From contig JAEUPJ010000008.1 of assembly GCA_016790285.1 (NCBI GenBank), positions 1 through 64,000 on the forward strand: DNA of 64,000 bases, given 5' to 3'. The notes below the pieces were generated by a model. That model was not told the origin of the DNA. It saw only the letters and a program-made list of their open reading frames with translations, and made no database searches. The stretch's first letter is position 1, and every line of letters begins with the position of its first letter. This DNA comes from Roseateles sp. (GTDB lineage Bacteria > Pseudomonadota > Gammaproteobacteria > Burkholderiales > Burkholderiaceae_C). Positions 24,521-32,599 of this stretch are shown here, in pieces. The position numbers and the translations under genes were made by a program.

Positions 24521-25014
24521 GCGCGGGTGTAGAGGTTCTTGAGCCACTGGTGGCCGGTCTGGGCGCCGTGGCTCCAGTCGTCGTCCTCGTCGCCGGGCGG
24601 GGCGACGTAGCCGGACGGGTTGAGCAGCTTCACGCGCCCGGCCCGGAAGGCCGAGACGCGGTGGGTGACGAAGGTGAGGCCGTGCTCCAGCGCCGTGGCG
24701 GCCAGGAGCCCGTCGCGCGTGTTGGCGTAGGGCAGCTGCGCGCGGCGGCGCACGACGGCGGCGTCCACCGGCAGCACGCGGCCCTCGAAGGCGGGCATCA
24801 CGCGGGTATCGATCCAGTCGCGCACGACCAGGCCCGCGGTGCGGTCCTTGCGGGCGAGCCGCGCGGCGGCGTTCTCGATCTCCAGCAGGTTCAGCGCCGA
24901 GATGAAGAGCTTGTGCCGCGGCAGCCCGGCCGCCCAGGCAGCCAGGCCCGCGTCGGACTGCGCGGCCTTGGCCTTGCGCAGTTCCAGGACGATGCCGGTG
25001 TCGAGCAGGAACAT
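24517..25014 (-). CDS. vapC: PIN-domain toxin (VapC/FitB-like)
   Basis: A 165-residue PIN-domain ribonuclease. Acidic catalytic residues are in FLLDTGIVLELRK (Asp5), LNLLEIENAA (Glu) and TRDGLLAATALEHGLTFVT (Asp). The usual FitB/VapC start DTNVVSELRK is altered to DTGIVLELRK. A C-terminal extension of about 35 residues past the normal LLNP end (YVAPPGDEDDDW and beyond) is unusual. It follows the Phd-type antitoxin gene by 8 bp and overlaps the halogenase start by 4 bp. Confidence 0.87.
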   Translation of the reverse strand: MFLLDTGIVLELRKAKAAQSDAGLAAWAAGLPRHKLFISALNLLEIENAAARLARKDRTAGLVVRDWIDTRVMPAFEGRVLPVDAAVVRRRAQLPYANTRDGLLAATALEHGLTFVTHRVSAFRAGRVKLLNPSGYVAPPGDEDDDWSHGAQTGHQWLKNLYTRA

Positions 25015-25022
25015 GGCCGTCT

Positions 25023-25274
25023 TCAGGCCAGGGGCTCGCGGTGGTCCCAGGCGCCGTCGGCAGACGCGTCGGCGGCATCCAGCGCGATGGCGTCGGGCAG
25101 GGCCAGCAGCTCCAGGATGCTTTCGCCCTCGCCGCTCAGGCGCCGGTACTCGCCGATGCTCATCAGCACGTGCGTGGGCTGGCCGCGGTCGGTGATGAGC
25201 ACGGGCTCGGCCTGGGCGGCGCGCTTGGCCTGGCTGACGTCGCGGTTGAACTCGCGGCTGGTGAGGAGCTTCAT
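25023..25274 (-). CDS. Phd/YefM-family antitoxin
   Basis: An 83-residue antitoxin. The N-terminal DNA-binding half reads MKLLTSREFNRDVSQAKRAA, TDRGQPTHVLMSIGEYRRL is the Phd core, and the acidic C-terminal tail (about 55-83) should wrap the toxin. ATG at 25274 begins the conserved motif; an in-frame extension upstream lacks family similarity. It is the first gene of the antitoxin-toxin-halogenase operon and probably represses it. Confidence 0.9.
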   Translation of the reverse strand: MKLLTSREFNRDVSQAKRAAQAEPVLITDRGQPTHVLMSIGEYRRLSGEGESILELLALPDAIALDAADASADGAWDHREPLA

Positions 25275-25491
25275 GGCCCCGGCAATGTAGCGACATGCCT
25301 GCGCCCGCACAAATGCCATGTAGGTACGTAGGCACAACGCTGCGCGACCCGATGGACAGCGCAACCACGGCTGGCACAGTGCGAAGCGGCAGGCGGGCTT
25401 GGGCCCGACCTGGCGGAGACAACGTTGTCAGCCAAGGGTTTCCCCGGGCAGGCGACGCGCCGCGCAGCACAAGAAACCGACAAGGCTCCCC
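25275..25491. other. 217-bp divergent intergenic region
   Basis: This region separates the antitoxin start from the CPA2 antiporter start. It is noticeably less GC-rich between 25310 and 25440. I see no convincing -35/-10 pair or long dyad. It must carry promoters for both directions. Confidence 0.4.
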
Positions 25492-26856
25492 ATGGATTTC
25501 GACCTCCTGGCCATCCTGGCCGACGTGTTCGCCAAGCACGGCCCCGCCGCCCCGGCGGTGGCGCAGACCTACTCGCCGGGCGACTTCAGCATCCGCTTCT
25601 TCCTGCAGCTGGCCATCATCCTGCTGGCCTGCCGCGTGGTCGGCTGGGCGGGCCGCAAGTTCCTCGCGCAGCCGCAGGTGGTGGGCGAGATGATCGCGGG
25701 CGTCGTCCTCGGCCCGTCGCTGTTCGGCATGCTGGCACCCGAGGTGCAGGCGGCCATCTTCCCGAAGGAGATGCGCAACGTGCTCTACACCGGCGCGCAG
25801 CTGGGCGTGGGGCTGTACATGTTCCTCGTGGGCACGACGCTGCGGCTGGACCATTTCGCGACCAAGGCGCGCAGCGCGATCGGGGTGTCGGTCGCCGGCA
25901 TCGCCGCGCCCTTCTTCATCGCCTTCCTGATCACGCCGCTGCTGCTGACGGTGCCGGGGCTGTTCGCCGAGGGCATCTCCACGGCCAACGCCACGCTCTT
26001 CATGGGCGCCTGCATCGCGCTCACGGCCTTCCCGATGCTCGCACGCATCATCAACGAGCGGGGCCTGGCGAACACGTCGCTGGGCACGCTGTCGCTCACC
26101 GCGGGCGCGTTCGACGACGCGGTGTCGTGGTGCGTGCTGGCGCTGGTGCTGGCGGCCTTCGGGGCGGGCCCGGGTGTGGCGGTGCTGGCGATTGGCGGCG
26201 GGGTGCTGTATGCCGCCTTCATCATGCTGTTCGGCCGCCGGCTGCTGGCGCCCCTGGGCCGCATCGTCGAGCGTGAAGGGCACATGAGCACGACGGTGCT
26301 GGGCATCACGATGGCGCTGTTCTGCCTGTCGGCCTTCGTGATGGACGCGGTCGGCATCCACGCCATCTTCGGCGGCTTCATCCTGGGTTCGGTCATGCCG
26401 CGCGGGCTGTTCGCCGCCGAGCTCAAGAAGAAGGTCGAGCCGCTGGCCGTGGTGCTGCTGCTGCCGATGTTCTTCACCTACTCGGGGCTGAACACGCGGC
26501 TGGACATGATCGACACGCTGGAGCTGCTGCTGATTGCCGGCGGTGTGCTGCTGGCCTCGGTGCTGGCCAAGTTCGGCGCCTGCTACCTGGCCGCGCGCCT
26601 GGCCGGTGAGGACAACCGCACGGCGCTGGGCATCGGCGCGCTGATGAACTCGCGCGGCCTGATGGAGCTCATCATCATCAACATCGGGCTGCAGAAGGGC
26701 ATCATCGGCCCCGCCCTGTTCTCGATGCTCGTGCTGATGGCGGTGGTGACGACGATGATGGCCACGCCGCTGTTCGAGGCCGTCTACGGCCGCAAGGCCC
26801 GCGAGTCCGGCGAGCTGGACGCGCTGCCGCGCAACACGGCCGACTCACCCGCTTGA
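25492..26856 (+). CDS. CPA2/Kef-type cation:proton antiporter
   Basis: A 454-residue inner-membrane protein with about 12-13 hydrophobic segments: AIILLACRVVGWAGRKFLAQPQVVGEMIAG with the family motif GEMIAGVVLGPSLFG, a central ALTAFPMLARII and FDDAVSWCVLAL acidic region, then GIHAIFGGFILGSVMPR and NSRGLMELIIINIGL. This is the sodium/hydrogen exchanger (CPA2) family, without a C-terminal TrkA-N domain. ATG at 25492 was chosen over an upstream in-frame ATG because it precedes the first conserved helix. The stop TGA overlaps a possible TTG start of the HPP gene. Confidence 0.92.
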   Translation: MDFDLLAILADVFAKHGPAAPAVAQTYSPGDFSIRFFLQLAIILLACRVVGWAGRKFLAQPQVVGEMIAGVVLGPSLFGMLAPEVQAAIFPKEMRNVLYTGAQLGVGLYMFLVGTTLRLDHFATKARSAIGVSVAGIAAPFFIAFLITPLLLTVPGLFAEGISTANATLFMGACIALTAFPMLARIINERGLANTSLGTLSLTAGAFDDAVSWCVLALVLAAFGAGPGVAVLAIGGGVLYAAFIMLFGRRLLAPLGRIVEREGHMSTTVLGITMALFCLSAFVMDAVGIHAIFGGFILGSVMPRGLFAAELKKKVEPLAVVLLLPMFFTYSGLNTRLDMIDTLELLLIAGGVLLASVLAKFGACYLAARLAGEDNRTALGIGALMNSRGLMELIIINIGLQKGIIGPALFSMLVLMAVVTTMMATPLFEAVYGRKARESGELDALPRNTADSPA

Positions 26857-26891
26857 ACCGACCGATCCACCCGGGCCACGCCCAGCCGGCC

Positions 26892-27419
26892 ATGAACGAC
26901 CTCGCCGCAGTGCAAGCTGCCGCACCGCCGCGGGACACCGCCGCGCGCTCGCAGGCGCCGCGCCACAGCCTGCGCACGGGGGTGCTCGCCTGTGCGGGCG
27001 TCTTCGCTGCCATCGCGGTGCTGTCGGTGGCGTCGTTTCACTGGGGGACGCTGCTGCTGCTGGGCTCCTTCGGCTCCACGGCGGTGATGGTGTTCACCTT
27101 CCCCGAGCTGCACTTCTCGCAGCCGCGCAGTGTCGTCGGGGGTCATGTCATCTGCACGGCCGTCGGCCTGGGCGCCCTGGCGTTGTTCGGCGCCACGTGG
27201 TGGTCGCTCGCGGCGGCGGCGGCGGCGTGCGTCGCGCTGATGATGTGCACGCGCACGCTGCACCCACCGGCAGGGTCCAACCCGCTCATCGTGTTCCTGA
27301 GCGCGCCGAAGTGGAGCTTCCTGCTCCTGCCGACGCTGCTGGGCGCCGTGACGCTGGTGATCGTGGCCCTGGCCTACCACCGCGCCACGCGCCGCCCCTA
27401 CCCGGCCTATTGGTGGTAG
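26892..27419 (+). CDS. HPP-family membrane protein
   Basis: A 175-residue inner-membrane protein with four or five membrane segments. The family signature HPPAGSNPL is present, as well as LLLGSFGSTAVMVF. HPP proteins have been linked to nitrite transport in plastids and cyanobacteria; in other bacteria the role is not settled. ATG at 26892 is preferred. TTG at 26853, overlapping the antiporter stop, would add 13 residues. It follows the CPA2 antiporter closely, so the two are likely co-transcribed. It overlaps the convergent hydrolase by 13 bp. Confidence 0.87.
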   Translation: MNDLAAVQAAAPPRDTAARSQAPRHSLRTGVLACAGVFAAIAVLSVASFHWGTLLLLGSFGSTAVMVFTFPELHFSQPRSVVGGHVICTAVGLGALALFGATWWSLAAAAAACVALMMCTRTLHPPAGSNPLIVFLSAPKWSFLLLPTLLGAVTLVIVALAYHRATRRPYPAYWW

Positions 27420-28537
27420 GCCACGGGCCGCACCTCCTGCACGAGCTTGACGAGAAAGCGCCCGGGCTCCTCGTGCGGTGCGAGGTGGGCCGAGTGCTCG
27501 AACCAGACGAGCTTCTTGAGCGGCGCCTTGAGCTGCGCGAGCCAGGGCTCGATGACGGACGACGGCGTCGTCAGGTCGTGCCGGCCGAGGAACATGAACA
27601 CGGGAAAGCGCATCTCGCGGATGCGCGTGTGGTCGACCTGGCGCATGTCCGGCAGCAGCGCCGGCACCGAGAGCTGGCCGCCGGCATCGATGGCCACGCG
27701 GTCCTCGAAGGTGTAGTCGGGCGACAGCCGCGCGGCGCGGAAGTAGAAGTTGGCATCGCTGCGGTAGGCCGCCAGGCCCCCATAGGCCATCACCCATTTG
27801 CGCGCCACGTTGACCTTCTCGAACGGGATCTCGCCCTCGCCCGGGTAGGGCGCGATGGCCTGCAGCTCGGCCAGCGCGGTGGCGTCGCCGCGGCGGCGCG
27901 CCTCGGCCAGCAGCGCCTCGTACTGGGCCCGCTCGTTGGCGGCCAGGTTCATGAGCGGCCCCACGCCCACGTAGGCGCTCACCCAGGCGGGCTTGCGCTG
28001 CGCGGCGTCCATGCCGATGACGTTGCCCCAGGAGTGGCCGAGCAGGATGACCCGCTCCACGCCCAGGCGCTCGCGCACGAGGGCCATCAGCTCGACGAGG
28101 TCGTCGGCCATGCGCGCCCGCGTCAGGTGGGCGCGGTTGGCGGCCTCGCCGGCATGGCGCAGCGTCTTGCCGGTGCCCGGCTGGTCCCACTGCACGACGG
28201 TGAAGTAGTCCTCCCAGCCGCGCTGGTAGGGCCAGCTGCGCCCCATCTCCGCCGCGCCGGGGCCGCCGTGCACGTAGATGAGCACGGGGTTGGCGCGGTC
28301 GGCGCCGCGGATGCTCACCCACTGCGGCAGGCCGCCCAGCGTGACCGCCTCGCTGGTCTCCACGGCGCGCGGCGCCACCAGCCGCCGCTGCTCGGCGATC
28401 AGGGGGCGCACGGTGGCGTAGGCCGGCTCGGCAGGCGGCGGCTCGGCGGCGCGGGCGGCGCCGGGCGCGCCGAACAAGGCGGCGATGCTGAGGGACAGGG
28501 CCCCCACGACGGTGTAGAACACGGGCTGGGTCGACAT
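27407..28537 (-). CDS. Secreted proline-iminopeptidase-like alpha/beta hydrolase
   Basis: A 376-residue protein. Residues 1-30 are a signal peptide ending AARAA. The alpha/beta hydrolase fold has the oxyanion motif YVHGGPGAAEMG, WDQPGTGKT, the nucleophile elbow LLGHSWGNVIG (catalytic Ser), an acid in LGRHDLTTP and a His in EHSAHLAPHEEP. The HGGPG and DQPGTGKT strings are typical of the S33 proline iminopeptidase group. It is probably a periplasmic peptidase or esterase. ATG at 28537 begins the signal peptide. It stands alone on its strand, convergent with the HPP gene. Confidence 0.88.
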   Translation of the reverse strand: MSTQPVFYTVVGALSLSIAALFGAPGAARAAEPPPAEPAYATVRPLIAEQRRLVAPRAVETSEAVTLGGLPQWVSIRGADRANPVLIYVHGGPGAAEMGRSWPYQRGWEDYFTVVQWDQPGTGKTLRHAGEAANRAHLTRARMADDLVELMALVRERLGVERVILLGHSWGNVIGMDAAQRKPAWVSAYVGVGPLMNLAANERAQYEALLAEARRRGDATALAELQAIAPYPGEGEIPFEKVNVARKWVMAYGGLAAYRSDANFYFRAARLSPDYTFEDRVAIDAGGQLSVPALLPDMRQVDHTRIREMRFPVFMFLGRHDLTTPSSVIEPWLAQLKAPLKKLVWFEHSAHLAPHEEPGRFLVKLVQEVRPVAYHQ

Positions 28538-28631
28538 GGCTGGCGTTTGGAACGGCAATGCGGCCACGCTAGCACCCCGCCGGGCTGCGCTTGAAAGTAA
28601 GGGTAGGCCGGCTTGCCACGACTGCCACTCC

Positions 28632-29120
28632 ATGCGCCTGACTGCTGCCCTTGCCCTCCTGCCCGTGCTCACGCTGGCCGCCTGCGCCACGCCGCCACCC
28701 GCCGACACCGCCACCCTGCCGCGGCTGCAGGCCTGGGTGGAGGGGCGGCGGGTCGACTACGTCACCACCGACATCTCCGACGCCGCCATGGCCGCGCAGG
28801 CCGGCGTGAACCACGCGCCGCGGCTGCGCGACGCGCTGGGCAGTGGCCGCGGTTCGATCACCGAGCGGGTCTACAAGTTCAGCGACGCGCGGCAGATCAG
28901 CGTCTTCCCGTCGGCCCCCGCCGCGCCGGGTGCGGCGACACCCGACCCCAACTACAGCCCGTTGTGGCGGCTCGTGCTGGTGGCCTGGAAGCCGGGCTCG
29001 ACGGTGCGCGAACTGCGCTCGGAAGAGGCGGTGCTGGCCGCGGCCGAGGCGGGCGAGGTGTCGCTCGCGGTGACGGACATCGTCGTCAACTGCCCCATCC
29101 TGCCCGACGCCCGGCGCTGA
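28632..29120 (+). CDS. Small lipoprotein (DUF7482-like)
   Basis: A 162-residue lipoprotein. The signal peptide ends in a lipobox LAAC at about residues 16-19. The mature domain has RVDYVTTDISDAAMA, NHAPRLRDAL, YSPLWRLVLVAW and a final VVNCPIL. These features recall DUF7482-type proteins of unknown function, moderately sure. ATG at 28632 starts the signal peptide. The last 169 bp overlap, antisense, the apparent end of the acyltransferase gene. Confidence 0.75.
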   Translation: MRLTAALALLPVLTLAACATPPPADTATLPRLQAWVEGRRVDYVTTDISDAAMAAQAGVNHAPRLRDALGSGRGSITERVYKFSDARQISVFPSAPAAPGAATPDPNYSPLWRLVLVAWKPGSTVRELRSEEAVLAAAEAGEVSLAVTDIVVNCPILPDARR

Positions 29121-30259
29121 ATGCCCAGCAGCAGCGCCAGCCCCGGCACGCGCCGCGCGACGAGGTAGGCCAGCGCGCAGAGCGCGGCGGTCAGCGCGAT
29201 GAGCACGAAGGCCTCCAGGCCCCAGGGCAGGGCCAGCGGCTTGAGCGCCTGGGTCAGCAGCACGATGACGCTCTGGTGCAGGATGTACAGGCAGAACACC
29301 GCGCCCGCGGCCTGCCGCAACGCCGGCGACTCGCGGGTGAAGGCGCGCTGCGCCCAGCCGCAGGCCGCCACGATGCACCACCAGGTCTGCGCGCCGCGCG
29401 ACAGGCGTGCAGCCGTGAGCACGCTGCCCGGCGCCGCGATGTCGGCATAGGCGGCATTGAAGGCCACGAGGCCCGCCCACCCCGCCAGCGCCATCGCCAG
29501 CGCGACCCAGCGCAGCCGCAGCGCCGCCGCCCAGAAGCCTTCAGCCACCGGCGTGCGGCTGGCCCAGCCGAGCGCGAAGAGCCAGCCGTATTGCAGGTGG
29601 TTGTAGAAGTCATGGGTGAAGTTGTTCGTGCCCGGGTGGTGCGGCATCACGAAGACACGCAGCAGCGCCAGCGGCACCGCCGGCAGCAGCAGCCAGACCC
29701 AAATGGGCGCGTTCAGGCGCACCACCGGCCGCGCCAGCCACCGCAGCCCGCCCGCCACCAGCGCCCCGAGCACGGCGTACAGCCACAGGTAGGGCAGGAA
29801 CCACAGGTGGTTCCAGGTCGGCACGTCCATGCAGTCGTTGCCGCGGCAGTACTTGCCGCCGCGCAGGTAGGCCGCCCAGAAGTCCAGGTAGCCCCCGTCG
29901 CCGGGCAGCAGCTGCGGGGCCTTGGTCAGCACCTCGAAGTACGCCTGCGGCGTGACGATGACGGCCATGCCGAAGACCAGCGGCAGCAGCAGGCGCAGGC
30001 TGCGGTCCTTGAGCGTGCCCAGCGTGCCGCGCCGCGCGAACAGCCCCTGGCAGGCCGCACCGGCGATGAGAAAGAGCAGGCCCAGCCGCCACGGCGAGCT
30101 GAGCTGCATGAAGGGCTCGAGCGCGCTGCTGGCGGCGGGGCTCTTCACATGCCAGTCCCAGGTCACGTAGTACATGCCCACGTGGTAGGGGATGAGCAGC
30201 GCGAAGGCGGCGACGCGCAGGCCGTCGAGGAAGGGCAGGCGGGGGGAGGCGGTGTTCAT
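28952..30259 (-). CDS. Acyltransferase family 3 (OpgC/OafA-like) membrane protein
   Basis: A 435-residue polytopic protein with about ten membrane helices and the family-3 signature near the N-terminus (RLPFLDGLRVAAFALLIPYHVG). This family O-acylates envelope glycans; OpgC succinylates periplasmic glucans. Homologous sequence should end near GLALLLGIQR (around position 29125). The frame continues about 56 residues of Ser/Thr/Ala-rich sequence antisense to the lipoprotein gene before a stop at 28952. That tail is probably neutral read-on after loss of the original stop. It is downstream of the LytTR response regulator gene by 60 bp on the same strand. Confidence 0.88.
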   Translation of the reverse strand: MNTASPRLPFLDGLRVAAFALLIPYHVGMYYVTWDWHVKSPAASSALEPFMQLSSPWRLGLLFLIAGAACQGLFARRGTLGTLKDRSLRLLLPLVFGMAVIVTPQAYFEVLTKAPQLLPGDGGYLDFWAAYLRGGKYCRGNDCMDVPTWNHLWFLPYLWLYAVLGALVAGGLRWLARPVVRLNAPIWVWLLLPAVPLALLRVFVMPHHPGTNNFTHDFYNHLQYGWLFALGWASRTPVAEGFWAAALRLRWVALAMALAGWAGLVAFNAAYADIAAPGSVLTAARLSRGAQTWWCIVAACGWAQRAFTRESPALRQAAGAVFCLYILHQSVIVLLTQALKPLALPWGLEAFVLIALTAALCALAYLVARRVPGLALLLGIQRRASGRMGQLTTMSVTASDTSPASAAASTASSERSSRTVEPGFQATSTSRHNGL

Positions 30260-30319
30260 GGCCGGCAGCTTGGGCGAAGCCCGCAGCCGGCGCGACAGCG
30301 CAGGGGCGAACGGCGGGCG

Positions 30320-31012
30320 TTACGGGGCGAGTGCGTCCAGCACGTCGCGGTAGCCGCGCGACACCCGCAGCACGGCACCGCTGCCCAGCGTGAGCAGCGC
30401 CTCGCCACCGGGCAGGCGCTCGATGCGCTGCACGTGGTCCGGGTTGACCGCATGGCTGCGGTGCACGCGCAGGAAGCGCGCCGACCAGCCCGGCCGCGCC
30501 AGCGCGTCGCCGAGCGTGGTGCGCTCCAGCAGGCTGCGCGGCGGCAGGTGCAGCTCGATGTAGTTGTCGGCCGCCGAGAGCCACTGCACGTCGGCCAGCC
30601 GCAGCCGCTCACCGTCCACCCACCACTCGCCGGGCGGTGCGGCGGGCCGCGCGAGCTGCTCGCGCACCCGCGCCAGCGCCGCTTGCAGGCGCTCCGGCGT
30701 GTAGGGCTTGAGCAGGTAGTCCAGCGCGGCCAGCTCGAAGGCCTGCAGCGCATGTTCGGCGTGCGCCGTGCTGAACACGATGCTGCGCACCCCCGCAGCC
30801 CGCAGCGCAGCGGCCAGCTGCACGCCGTTGCCGCCGGGCATCTCGATGTCCAGCAACGCGAGGTCGGGCGGCGCCGGCAGTGACTGCACCAGGGCCAGCG
30901 CCGTCGGTGCATCGGGCGCCTCCAGCAGCTCGGCCACCTGCGGCTCGGCCCGCAGCAGGCGGCGCAGCTTGGCGCGCGCGGCCGGCTCGTCGTCGACGAT
31001 CAGCACGCGCAT
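30320..31012 (-). CDS. LytTR-type response regulator
   Basis: A 230-residue AlgR/LytR-class regulator. The receiver domain (1-115) has the acidic pocket LIVDDEPAA, phospho-acceptor Asp in LALLDIEMPGGNG and the conserved Lys in YLLKPYTPER. The C-terminal LytTR DNA-binding domain (about 130-228) shows IELHLPPRSLLERTTLGD and FLRVHRSHAVNP. The gene overlaps the kinase gene by 13 bp. The pair probably controls an envelope function, perhaps the adjacent acyltransferase. Confidence 0.94.
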   Translation of the reverse strand: MRVLIVDDEPAARAKLRRLLRAEPQVAELLEAPDAPTALALVQSLPAPPDLALLDIEMPGGNGVQLAAALRAAGVRSIVFSTAHAEHALQAFELAALDYLLKPYTPERLQAALARVREQLARPAAPPGEWWVDGERLRLADVQWLSAADNYIELHLPPRSLLERTTLGDALARPGWSARFLRVHRSHAVNPDHVQRIERLPGGEALLTLGSGAVLRVSRGYRDVLDALAP

Positions 31013-32070
31013 GGCAGGTCCAGGCTCAGCGTCATGCCCGCCGCGTCGGGGCCGAAGTGCACCTGCGCCGCGCCGCCGTAGCGGGCCTGCAGGCGCTCGC
31101 GCAGGTTGCGCAGGCCCAGGCCGCCGTCCGGGTCCGTCGGCGCGGGCTCGGCCGGGGTGGCATCGGCCACGTTGCTGACCTGCAGCCGCAGCCGGTCGCC
31201 CGCCCGCGCCGCAGCCACGCGCACGGTCACCCGGCCGCGGTGGCGGGCCACGTCGTGCTTGACGGCGTTCTCCACCGGCGCGAGCAGCAGCAAGGCCGGC
31301 AGCCGGCAGGCGCGCGCGGCGTCGTCGGCGTCGATCTCCACGACGAGGCGCTCCGGCCCGAAGCGGGCCTGCATCAGCGCCAGGAAGGGCGCCACCAGCG
31401 CCAGCTCCTCACCGACGCTGTGCTCCGCCCGCTGCTGGGCCGCGAGCGTCTGCCGCAGCAGCTGGGCGAGGTCGCACAGCAGCCGGTCGGCGCGCGGCAC
31501 GTCCTCGTACATGACCGAGGAGATCAGGTTCAGCGTGTTGAAGAGGAAGTGCGGCTGCACCTGGTCGGCCAGTCGGGCCAGGCGCGCCTCGGCCAGCTCG
31601 CGCCGCGCGCGGTCCAGCTCCTGTGCGCGGGCGTTGGCGGCCTGGGCGGCCCAGACACCGCGCGAGATGAGGCAGAAGCTGAGGTAGCTGACCGCGTCCT
31701 TGCCGCCTTCGAACACCAGCAGCGTAGGGACGGCGTCGGGGTGGTATTCAGCGCCGACGAGGGCGTACACCAGCAGCCGGATGCCGAACATGCCGGCGAT
31801 GTGCAGCCCGCTGAAGAGCAGCAGCGCCACGGCATGCACGGCGAGCTGGCGCGGCCAGGGTTGGCCGGCGAGCCGGCCCATCAGCGCATGCACGGCCAGT
31901 GCGAGCGCCCCGATCACGCTGACCGAGCTGAACTCCCACAGGAAGGGCTCCCAGGGGTGCTTGCCGCCTGAGAGCCGGTAGGCCTCCAGCGCCGACGCGC
32001 TGAGCAGCAGGCCGACGACGGTCAGCAGGGCAAGGTAGGGCAGGCGCCAGCGGCGCGGCAGGACGGGCAT
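31000..32070 (-). CDS. LytS/YehU-like sensor histidine kinase
   Basis: A 356-residue membrane kinase. There are about four N-terminal membrane helices (1-145) and a coiled-coil (NARAQELDRARRELAEARL). The His_kinase domain has ADQVQPHFLFNTLNLISS, whose His is the phosphorylation site. The ATP-binding domain has ENAVKHDV as N-box and GLGLRNLRERL as G-box. The ligand is unknown because no extracellular sensor domain is present. It overlaps the cognate response regulator by 13 bp; the two and the acyltransferase appear to form an operon. Confidence 0.94.
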   Translation of the reverse strand: MPVLPRRWRLPYLALLTVVGLLLSASALEAYRLSGGKHPWEPFLWEFSSVSVIGALALAVHALMGRLAGQPWPRQLAVHAVALLLFSGLHIAGMFGIRLLVYALVGAEYHPDAVPTLLVFEGGKDAVSYLSFCLISRGVWAAQAANARAQELDRARRELAEARLARLADQVQPHFLFNTLNLISSVMYEDVPRADRLLCDLAQLLRQTLAAQQRAEHSVGEELALVAPFLALMQARFGPERLVVEIDADDAARACRLPALLLLAPVENAVKHDVARHRGRVTVRVAAARAGDRLRLQVSNVADATPAEPAPTDPDGGLGLRNLRERLQARYGGAAQVHFGPDAAGMTLSLDLPCAC

Positions 32071-32146
32071 GGCGCGAGGTTAGCCCGCGCCCGGGCCTTC
32101 GGGGCGGCGGTTGGCCCCGCCGGCACCCCCGCTCGCCCCGGCGAGG

Positions 32147-32461
32147 TCAGCGCGGCGGCTTGGCGGCGCCGCGTTCGCCGCCGTCGACCAGGTCACCGCG
32201 GCGTTCGGCATCCAGGCCGGGCGTGGCACGCAGGTCGGTGTCGACCTGGCCTTGCTGCAGGTCGCGCGCGGCACGGCGCATGTGCGGGTCGGGCTCGGGG
32301 TTGGTGGCCACGGCCTGCTGGTCGCGGTCGTGCGGCAGCGAGGGGCCGTCGGGCCGCGAGGCGTCCCCGCGGGTGCGGGGGCGGTCGGCGGTCAGGTCGG
32401 CCGGATCGGCCGGCGCTTCGGGGGCGTCGGTGGGCTTCATGGTGGGCTTCTGGGAGTTCAT
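32147..32461 (-). CDS. Small hydrophilic conserved protein
   Basis: A 104-residue, highly charged, probably disordered protein. The block SLPHDRDQQAV, then AARDLQQGQVDTDLRATPGL, resembles short conserved hypothetical proteins I associate with Burkholderiales, which share LPHERDES and QVDTD elements. There are no membrane segments and no known domain. The gene is isolated, upstream of the kinase on the same strand and divergent from the Mla-like operon. A stress-related role is a guess only. Confidence 0.65.
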   Translation of the reverse strand: MNSQKPTMKPTDAPEAPADPADLTADRPRTRGDASRPDGPSLPHDRDQQAVATNPEPDPHMRRAARDLQQGQVDTDLRATPGLDAERRGDLVDGGERGAAKPPR

Positions 32462-32599
32462 GCGAAGACTGTGGACGCGGTGGTGAATCCGGACCGTCGT
32501 CCGGGCGCCCGCAGCGCTGTCGGCCGGCGCGCCGTCCTACACGGCGCGAAGCCGGCGTCCGGGTCGCCGCCTGGGGTGGGGCACGGAGCATGGCGTGTC

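Noticed and set aside
25399-25491. Longer N-terminus for the CPA2 antiporter
   Set aside because: The extra 31 residues are Arg-rich and not family-like; ATG 25492 begins the normal protein.
28613-30883. 756-codon + strand frame opposite the acyltransferase and response regulator
   Set aside because: Shadow of conserved - strand genes; no recognisable domain.
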